Shown here one piece after another: positions 1 to 3,826 of a stretch of DNA of 5,029 bases. This stretch comes from an uncultured Eubacteriales bacterium. GTDB taxonomy: Bacteria > Bacillota > Clostridia > Christensenellales > Borkfalkiaceae. The translations under genes and the position numbers were made by a program. How positions within the stretch are numbered: the stretch's first letter is position 1; each line of letters begins with the position of its first letter. A model generated the notes under the pieces. That model did not search any database and had not been told where the DNA came from. It was given only the letters and a program-made list of their open reading frames with translations. The stretch is from positions 1 to 5,029 of the forward strand of contig CADBSX010000146.1 in assembly GCA_902797515.1 (NCBI GenBank), written 5' to 3'.

Positions 1-135
1 TTCGTGGACCTCGCCGAGTTTGTGAGTTTTTCCCGTATAGAAAAGTATCCTCTCGGTCGTAGTGGTCTTTCCGGCGTCTATGTGAGCCATTATACCTATG
101 TTTCTGGTGTGTTGTAAATCGTATTGTCTTGGCAT
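1..135 (-). CDS. fusA: Translation elongation factor G, N-terminal 45 residues (cut by window edge)
   Basis: EF-G is the cytosolic GTPase that moves tRNA and mRNA through the ribosome after each peptide bond and helps RRF recycle ribosomes. The visible residues begin [20 protein letters not shown] and contain the G1/P-loop AHIDAGKT (residues 17-24), followed by [11 protein letters not shown], as in bacterial EF-G. The ATG (133-135) has the Shine-Dalgarno GGGAGA five bases upstream, and the gene starts only 12 bases after the rpsG stop, so it is translated from the same str-operon message. The frame is open to base 1; the rest of the roughly 690-residue protein lies outside. Identity is secure from the P-loop context and the position after rpsG. 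Which EF-G paralogue cannot be tested from 45 residues, but the str-operon position argues for the main one. Confidence 0.96.
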   Translation of the reverse strand, partial: MPRQYDLQHTRNIGIMAHIDAGKTTTTERILFYTGKTHKLGEVHE

Positions 136-147
136 AATTATCTCCCG

Positions 148-618
148 TTACCAGCGGAAATGCGCAAACGCCTTGTTCGCTTCAGCCATCCTGTGCGTGT
201 CTTCTTTCTTCTTGACCGCGCCGCCGGTGTTGTTGTACGCGTCCATAAGCTCGCTCGCGAGTTTATTGCTCATATCGCGGTCGCTTCTCTTTCTCGCGGA
301 CGCGACTATCCAACGGATAGCGAGAGTCTGTCTTCTGTCGGGCCTTATTTCGATAGGAACCTGATAGTTCGAGCCTCCGACTCTTCTCGCCTTGACTTCG
401 AGAACAGGCATTACGTTGTTCATCGCCTGATTGAATATATCCATAGGCTCGGCGCCGAGTTTTTCCTGCGCTTTTTTGAGCGCGTCGTAAACTATGGTTT
501 GCGCGATCCCTTTCTTGCCGTCGAGCATTACCTGATTTATAAGTTTGGTAAGCACCTTGTTGCCGTATATAGGATCGGGCAGAACGTCTCTCTTCGGGAC
601 GTTACCTCTTCTTGGCAT
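148..618 (-). CDS. rpsG: 30S ribosomal protein S7
   Basis: S7 is a primary binder of the 16S rRNA 3' major domain; it nucleates assembly of the small-subunit head and sits near the E and P sites. The protein is 156 residues, the usual bacterial length. It begins [20 protein letters not shown], has the conserved GGSNYQVP of the beta-hairpin (residues 81-88), and ends with the basic helix [21 protein letters not shown] split over residues 136-156. The ATG at 616-618 has a near-perfect Shine-Dalgarno AAAGGAGGA (626-634) seven bases upstream. It lies between rpsL and fusA, the standard str order. In E. coli S7 represses its own operon by binding the rpsL-rpsG spacer; the spacer here is long and foldable (separate entry), so similar control is plausible but not shown. 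Confidence 0.98.
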   Translation of the reverse strand: MPRRGNVPKRDVLPDPIYGNKVLTKLINQVMLDGKKGIAQTIVYDALKKAQEKLGAEPMDIFNQAMNNVMPVLEVKARRVGGSNYQVPIEIRPDRRQTLAIRWIVASARKRSDRDMSNKLASELMDAYNNTGGAVKKKEDTHRMAEANKAFAHFRW

Positions 619-644
619 AATTATGTCCTCCTTTAAATTTTTTT

Positions 645-764
645 GGGTTTTAACCCGGTACAGCTATCGCTCTTAAACCCTTGCGGGGAGCGAACCTTCC
701 GGCGGTTATCCGCCGTACTGCCTACTTTGCGGGCGTTCGGAAAAATTCGCCTTACTTAAGTAGG
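645..764 (-). promoter_or_regulatory. Structured rpsL-rpsG spacer, candidate autoregulatory RNA
   Basis: The 182-base gap between rpsL (stop at 801-803) and rpsG folds, on the mRNA strand, into four consecutive hairpins. Hairpin A pairs CCTACTT (758-764) with AAGTAGG (721-727), with an inner GGCG/CGCC stem (748-751 with 732-735). Hairpin B is CGGCGG-ATAA-CCGCCG (700-715). Hairpin C pairs TCGCTC (688-693) with GAGCGA (667-672), and inside it CCC-GCAA-GGG (678-687) is capped by a GNRA-type tetraloop, leaving a five-base bulge. Hairpin D is GGGTTAAAACCC (645-656). An A-rich linker and the rpsG Shine-Dalgarno follow. None has a U tract, so terminators are unlikely. By analogy with E. coli, where S7 binds the S12-S7 spacer, this may be a translational operator; that role is inferred. 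Base pairings were found by eye, without energies. Confidence 0.5.
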
Positions 765-800
765 AATTGCGTTGTTGACAAAAAGTAAACTTTTTAAGTT

Positions 801-1172
801 TTATTTAGGACGCTTAGCGCCGTATTTACTTCTTGCCTGTTTTCTCTTTGCGACTCCCGCCGTGTCGAGCGTACCGCGGATAATGTGATACCTGACGCCG
901 GGGAGATCCCTTACTCTGCCGCCGCGGATAAGAACGGAACTGTGCTCCTGAAGGTTGTGACCTTCGCCGGGGATGTAAACCGTTCCTTCCTGCTTATTCG
1001 TAAGGCGTACTCTCGCTATTTTACGAAGCGCGGAGTTAGGCTTTTTCGGAGAAGTGGTGGTGACGGAAAGGCATACGCCTCTCTTTTGCGGACAATGTCC
1101 CATAATAGGAGTTTTGCACTTGTCCTTCGCCGTTACTCTTCCCTGCTTGATAAGCTGGTTGATGGTTGGCAT
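801..1172 (-). CDS. rpsL: 30S ribosomal protein S12
   Basis: S12 sits at the decoding centre and sets the balance between speed and accuracy of codon reading. The protein is 123 residues, close to the 124 of E. coli, and lacks the 13-residue insert of Bacillus S12. Recognisable parts are CPQKRGVC (27-34), the loop [14 protein letters not shown] (38-51) with K43 and K44, GHNLQEH (71-77), and [14 protein letters not shown] (83-96). Position 88, usually lysine, is arginine (AGG, 909-911). D89, the site that RimO methylthiolates in some bacteria, is kept. The ATG (1170-1172) has Shine-Dalgarno AAAAGGAGGT (1178-1187) five bases upstream, and a TAA two codons upstream rules out extension. It is the first gene of the str operon, transcribed from the promoter at 1296-1324. 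Confidence 0.98.
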   Translation of the reverse strand: MPTINQLIKQGRVTAKDKCKTPIMGHCPQKRGVCLSVTTTSPKKPNSALRKIARVRLTNKQEGTVYIPGEGHNLQEHSSVLIRGGRVRDLPGVRYHIIRGTLDTAGVAKRKQARSKYGAKRPK

Positions 1173-1208
1173 TTTTTACCTCCTTTTAAGTATTTGCGAA
1201 TATTCCCG

Positions 1209-1230
1209 AAACGGAAACCCTATTCCGTTT
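1209..1230 (-). promoter_or_regulatory. Hairpin in the rpsL leader (proximal)
   Basis: A perfect 8-base-pair stem, AAACGGAA with TTCCGTTT, closes a 6-base loop in the 5' leader of the str mRNA, about 20 bases before the rpsL Shine-Dalgarno. No U tract follows, so it does not look like a terminator. It could stabilise the message or be a protein-binding site; nothing in the sequence decides. Confidence 0.4.
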
Positions 1231-1250
1231 AAAGAAAGCAATTCAAAATC

Positions 1251-1276
1251 GCAAAAGGGCATAAAATCCCCTTCGC
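1251..1276 (-). promoter_or_regulatory. Hairpin in the rpsL leader (distal)
   Basis: On the mRNA strand GCGAAGGG pairs with CCCTTTTGC (eight pairs, one G-U and one bulged U) around an A/U-rich loop. It lies some 13 bases after the predicted transcription start, so the leader of roughly 115 bases carries two hairpins before the rpsL start. Function unknown; found by eye. Confidence 0.3.
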
Positions 1277-1295
1277 ACATACATATTGCTTTGAT

Positions 1296-1324
1296 ATTTT
1301 AACATTTTTAAACGGTTAAGTCAA
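1296..1324 (-). promoter_or_regulatory. Sigma-A-type promoter of the str operon
   Basis: Reading the minus strand, TTGACT (1319-1324) and TAAAAT (1296-1301) are separated by exactly 17 bases, close to the sigma-70/sigma-A consensus. Transcription would start near 1289, giving a leader of about 115 bases before rpsL. The DNA just upstream of the -35 (about 1325-1362) is rich in A and T runs, as in UP elements of strong ribosomal-protein promoters. The only other gene upstream ends at a strong terminator (1407-1441), so rpsL needs its own promoter here. Confidence 0.75.
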
Positions 1325-1406
1325 CGGTTTTTAAGATAAAATACAGGTTTTTTTTACAATTAACGCTTTTTGAAGCCTTTTCCGTCCCCTCGCTCTCCCC
1401 GTTATT

Positions 1407-1441
1407 AAAAAGAAAAGCGTTCGGTATAAAACACCGAACGC
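1407..1441 (-). terminator. Rho-independent terminator after the SSB-like gene
   Basis: On the minus strand GCGTTCGGT (1433-1441) pairs perfectly with ACCGAACGC (1417-1425), a 9-base-pair stem with a 7-base loop, followed directly by TTTTCTTTTT (1407-1416). It lies 22 bases after the stop codon of the SSB-like gene and separates the deacetylase/SSB unit from the str operon promoter. This is the clearest terminator in the window. Confidence 0.92.
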
Positions 1442-1463
1442 CGTTTGGGATGCGTTTCGTTTT

Positions 1464-2159
1464 TTATTCCGCCGCGGTAAGCGACGCCGTCCCCGACATG
1501 AAATTCATGCCGAATTCGGCGTCGAGGTCGAACGTTTCCACGTTTTCGTAAGCCGCGAGTTTGCATATCGAAACTTCGTAAGCCGTCATAACTCTGCTTT
1601 CCGTTTCGGAAAGTTTCTTCGTGTATTCCCTGCTCTGTATCCTGCCCGACACCGCTATCCTTTCGCCGACGGCGAGGTTTTTCACGAATCTCGCGTTCCT
1701 GCCCCACGCGATGCACGGGATATAGTCCGATTTGTTGTACGCTCTGTTCACCGCTATAAGAACGTCCGCTATCTCTCTCGAAAAAGGCGTCGTCCTGTAA
1801 ACGGGCGGTTTGCATATGTAACCCGAAAGAACGATGCTGTTCGGATTTTTCGCGTCGCCGCCGCCCGCGAGTTCGCGGACGAAAACGGTAAGCATAAGTT
1901 TGCTTTTTCCGTCAACGAGTTTGTTATAACTTCTGAATTGACCGAACGCCGCGATCTCCGAGCCGACTTTGAGCCCGCCGCTCTCTATCAGCCTTTCGGA
2001 AACGGTGACAGGAAGTACGTCCGCTTTCCCCGAAAGTCTTTTCACGAGCACGTTCATCTCGTAAAATCCCTCGCCGTAAACCTCGTGCGAATATTCCGCC
2101 TCGGTCACGATCTCGCCTTTTAAAAATACTCTGTTGTTGTTTTTCTCTTCGTTTTGCAT
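1464..2159 (-). CDS. Single-stranded-DNA-binding-like protein with two OB domains
   Basis: The 231-residue protein resembles a clostridial SSB-family paralogue rather than the housekeeping SSB. Two OB-fold-like segments can be read: residues about 10-98 (RVFLKGEIVTEAEYSHEVYG, then QFRSYN, ending in LMLTVFVREL) and about 107-203, with VLSGYICKPPVYRTTPFSRE, the core IPCIAWGRNARFVKNL (147-162) and GRIQSREY. The second matches the usual SSB pattern of strand pairing around the W. The C-terminus (FDLDAEFGMNF, then SGTASLTAAE) has no DDDIPF-like acidic tip, which in ordinary SSB recruits repair and replication partners. The ATG has Shine-Dalgarno GAGGAG (2169-2174) nine bases upstream. It starts 31 bases after the deacetylase stop, so the two are probably cotranscribed. 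Binding to single-stranded DNA is inferred from the fold; the cellular role is unknown. Confidence 0.8.
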   Translation of the reverse strand: MQNEEKNNNRVFLKGEIVTEAEYSHEVYGEGFYEMNVLVKRLSGKADVLPVTVSERLIESGGLKVGSEIAAFGQFRSYNKLVDGKSKLMLTVFVRELAGGGDAKNPNSIVLSGYICKPPVYRTTPFSREIADVLIAVNRAYNKSDYIPCIAWGRNARFVKNLAVGERIAVSGRIQSREYTKKLSETESRVMTAYEVSICKLAAYENVETFDLDAEFGMNFMSGTASLTAAE

Positions 2160-2190
2160 ATATTTATTCTCCTCGTGCTTTTTTCGGCAA

Positions 2191-2961
2191 TCACGCCGTT
2201 TTCTGTACCTGTGTTCCGTCCCGCTTTATCTCGTAGTTTTCCCTGTAAATCAGTTCGCCTATCGGCGCGAACTCGTAACCTCTTTTTATAAGTTCGGAAA
2301 ACACGAGCGGCAGGCTCTCCGCGGTGTGAAGTCCGTTGTTGTGACAAAGAATTATCGAGCCGGACTTTACTTTATTTATGATCCTCGTCGCTATTTCCTC
2401 GGCGGAAAGATCTTTCCAATCGAGGCTATCGACGCTCCACTGCACCGTATAATATCCGAGTTTTTCCGCCGTCCGTATAAGTTCGTCGTCGTAGTCGCCG
2501 AACGGCGGGCGGAAGAGTTCGACTTTCTTCCCCGTGATTTTCTCTATCGCCGCCGCCGACGAAGTAAGTTCCTTTTCTATATCCGCCGCGGACATAAGGC
2601 TCATTTTAGAGTGCGTGGCGGAGTGCGTGCCTATTTCGTGACCGTTTTCCGCTATTTTCTTGACGTATTCGGGATATTTTTCCGTCCAGAATTCCACGGC
2701 GAAAAAAGTGCATTTCACGCCGTAGAAATCGAGAGTTTCGAGTATCTTGTCGGTATATTCCGTTCCCCACGCGCAGTCGAAAGATATGGCTATCTTTCCG
2801 TCGTTTCTTTCTACTCCGTATATCGGAAGTTCTCTTTTCGCCGTGGCGAAAGTATATACCGAATAAGAGCCGCTTATCGCGTTCAAAGCGACGAGCGCGG
2901 CGGCGACGGCGGTCGCCGCCGCGGAAAAGAGTACGGTTTTAAGCGTTCTGGTTTTCTTCAA
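2191..2961 (-). CDS. Membrane-anchored NodB-type polysaccharide deacetylase, PdaB-like
   Basis: Carbohydrate esterase family 4 enzymes of this fold remove N-acetyl groups from peptidoglycan or other glycans outside the cell. The 256-residue protein has a basic start (MKKTRTLK) and one hydrophobic segment (about 9-31), a signal anchor without an obvious lipobox, so the domain should face outward. NodB motifs follow in order: SFDCAWG (60-66), the zinc-ligand pair H113 and H117 in GTHSATHS, RPPFGDYD (151-158), DSLDW (178-182) and LCHN (205-208) with H207. The second Asp of the usual FDD motif is Cys63; PdaB-type sporulation proteins also lack it, with FDIS. The start is TTG (2959-2961), with AGGAG nine bases upstream and an in-frame TAG close by excluding a longer version. 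It heads a likely unit with the SSB-like gene. Substrate and a role in spore or wall remodelling are inferred. Confidence 0.85.
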   Translation of the reverse strand: MKKTRTLKTVLFSAAATAVAAALVALNAISGSYSVYTFATAKRELPIYGVERNDGKIAISFDCAWGTEYTDKILETLDFYGVKCTFFAVEFWTEKYPEYVKKIAENGHEIGTHSATHSKMSLMSAADIEKELTSSAAAIEKITGKKVELFRPPFGDYDDELIRTAEKLGYYTVQWSVDSLDWKDLSAEEIATRIINKVKSGSIILCHNNGLHTAESLPLVFSELIKRGYEFAPIGELIYRENYEIKRDGTQVQKTA

Positions 2962-2970
2962 TTTTAAAAT

Positions 2971-2986
2971 CTCCTATATTATAACA
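2971..2986 (-). promoter_or_regulatory. Extended -10-like sequence abutting the deacetylase ribosome binding site
   Basis: TGTTATAAT (2978-2986, minus strand) is a perfect extended -10 motif, but only a poor -35 match (TTGTTT, 19 bases upstream) is present. A start 7 bases downstream would fall at about 2971, inside the AGGAG (2971-2975) that should serve the TTG start. Either the transcript is nearly leaderless or the motif is a chance match and the true promoter lies elsewhere in 2987-3120. Confidence 0.3.
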
Positions 2987-3080
2987 ATTCCGCAATGTAC
3001 AAAAACAACTTTTTAAGTCTGTTTTTGTCGAATTTCGTCAGTTATTATTATGCGGACGATCGCTCTCGGATAACGCTTTT

Positions 3081-3110
3081 AAAAAAAATTTTCGAATATT
3101 TTGAAAATAT
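3081..3110 (+). promoter_or_regulatory. A/T tract and palindrome upstream of the regulator promoter
   Basis: An A8T4 tract (3081-3092) is followed by the perfect palindrome ATATTTT-G-AAAATAT (3096-3110), whose near edge is 12 bases before the -35. A/T tracts at this distance act as UP elements that bind the alpha subunit of RNA polymerase. The palindrome could equally be a binding site for a dimeric regulator. The intergene region is shared with the divergent deacetylase gene. Confidence 0.4.
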
Positions 3111-3122
3111 ACTTTAAAACGA

Positions 3123-3151
3123 TTGACACGGGAAGCCTTCGCGTATATAAT
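3123..3151 (+). promoter_or_regulatory. Consensus sigma-A promoter of the regulator-potA operon
   Basis: TTGACA (3123-3128) and TATAAT (3146-3151) are both perfect and separated by 17 bases, the optimal sigma-A arrangement. Transcription should begin near 3158, leaving about 90 bases of leader before the XRE-cupin gene. A full-consensus promoter for a transport operon implies that control comes from a repressor, probably the first gene product acting at the repeats just downstream. Confidence 0.88.
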
Positions 3152-3161
3152 TATGCCGTTG

Positions 3162-3180
3162 AGTTTAATTTTATTAAACT
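3162..3180 (+). promoter_or_regulatory. Operator-like inverted repeat at the regulator transcription start
   Basis: AGTTTAAT and ATTAAACT form a perfect 8-base inverted repeat around a 3-base centre, from about +5 to +23 of the predicted transcript. GTTTA/TAAAC cores recur just downstream (GGTTTAC 3184-3190, GTTAAAC 3204-3210, GGTTTAG 3215-3221). Such a position suits a repressor site, and the encoded XRE-cupin protein is the obvious candidate, but its binding is inferred. As RNA the stem would be weak, since it has only one G-C pair. Confidence 0.5.
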
Positions 3181-3195
3181 TTTGGTTTACTTTTC

Positions 3196-3221
3196 CTAAA
3201 TCCGTTAAACTTCGGGTTTAG
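3196..3221 (+). promoter_or_regulatory. Leader hairpin before the XRE-cupin gene
   Basis: CTAAATCC pairs with GGGTTTAG (eight pairs, one U-G) around a 10-base loop, 19 bases before the Shine-Dalgarno GGAGGT (3241-3246). No U tract follows. It may be an RNA structure or part of the GTTTA-type operator array described for 3162-3180. Confidence 0.3.
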
Positions 3222-3249
3222 TGCCGATCTTCGGTCGGTCGGAGGTAAT

Positions 3250-3783
3250 ATGGAACTCGGAAACAAGATAAAAGAATTGAGGCTGCAATGCGATCTCACG
3301 CAGGAAGAACTCGCCAACAGGTGCGAACTGACGAAGGGATACATAAGTCAACTCGAAAACGAACTGACGAGCCCGTCGATAGCGACGCTCGTCGATATTC
3401 TGTCCGCTCTCGGTACGAATTTAAAGGAATTTTTCGCGGAAGAGGAAGAGGAAAAGATCGTCTTTAAAGAGGACGATTTCATCTCGACGGAAACGAACGC
3501 GATGAAACTCTCGTGGCTCGTTCCGAACGCGCAGAAGAATATGATGGAGCCGACGATGGTGGAACTTATGCCGACGAAAACGACCGAGCCCGACGTTCCG
3601 CACGAAGGCGAGGAATTCGGATACGTGCTTTCGGGAACGATAACGGTGCACGTCGGGAACAGAAAATTCAGATGCCGCGTAGGCGAGAGTTTTTACTTCA
3701 CGTCGAACAAGACGCACTTTATAGAAAATCCGACGGACAGGATGGCGAAGTTTATCTGGATATCAACTCCCCCGACGTTCTGA
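3250..3783 (+). CDS. XRE-family regulator with C-terminal cupin domain
   Basis: The 177-residue protein joins an XRE helix-turn-helix (residues about 6-60; LTQEELANRCELTKGYISQL covers 16-35, with S41PSIATL following) to a cupin barrel (about 105-175; PHEGEEFGYVLSG and VGESFYFTSNKTHF). This is the layout of PuuR-type regulators, in which the cupin senses a small molecule. The cupin keeps H118, E122 and H156, but the first His of the classical HxH is Val116, so metal binding may be lost. The acidic linker (AEEEEEK, 63-69) separates the two. The ATG has GGAGGT (3241-3246) only three bases upstream. It precedes potA by 43 bases, so it probably controls polyamine uptake in response to polyamines. 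Repression of its own promoter is inferred from the inverted repeats there. Confidence 0.9.
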   Translation: MELGNKIKELRLQCDLTQEELANRCELTKGYISQLENELTSPSIATLVDILSALGTNLKEFFAEEEEEKIVFKEDDFISTETNAMKLSWLVPNAQKNMMEPTMVELMPTKTTEPDVPHEGEEFGYVLSGTITVHVGNRKFRCRVGESFYFTSNKTHFIENPTDRMAKFIWISTPPTF

Positions 3784-3826
3784 TAAAACACCGACGGAAA
3801 ACCGACCGTTTATATAATAAGGACTT

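Noticed and set aside
780..800. A/T-only hairpin directly after the rpsL stop, as an attenuator or terminator
   Set aside because: The stem has almost no G-C pairs, competing pairings exist, and the following T run is broken. rpsG and fusA also need read-through.
775..804. TTGACA on the plus strand within the rpsL-rpsG spacer, as a promoter antisense to rpsL
   Set aside because: No convincing -10 lies 16-18 bases downstream (only TTTTAT-like), and there is no plus-strand gene to serve.
1176..1280. A 34-codon leader ORF before rpsL, ending with TAA in the Shine-Dalgarno
   Set aside because: It has no ribosome binding site, starts within about ten bases of the predicted transcription start, and an open stretch of this length is expected by chance.
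2185..2198. Short CGGC/GCCG hairpin at the deacetylase stop as a terminator
   Set aside because: The stem is only four base pairs and, on the transcribed strand, is followed by A residues rather than U residues.
2134..2967. A 277-codon plus-strand ORF opposite the deacetylase
   Set aside because: It lies wholly antisense to a gene with intact NodB motifs, is rich in R, F and Y as a shadow of codon bias, and has no recognisable domain.
3813..3818. TATAAT between the regulator and potA as a separate potA promoter
   Set aside because: No -35 is present at the right distance and the start would fall at about 3825, leaving no room for the ribosome binding site.
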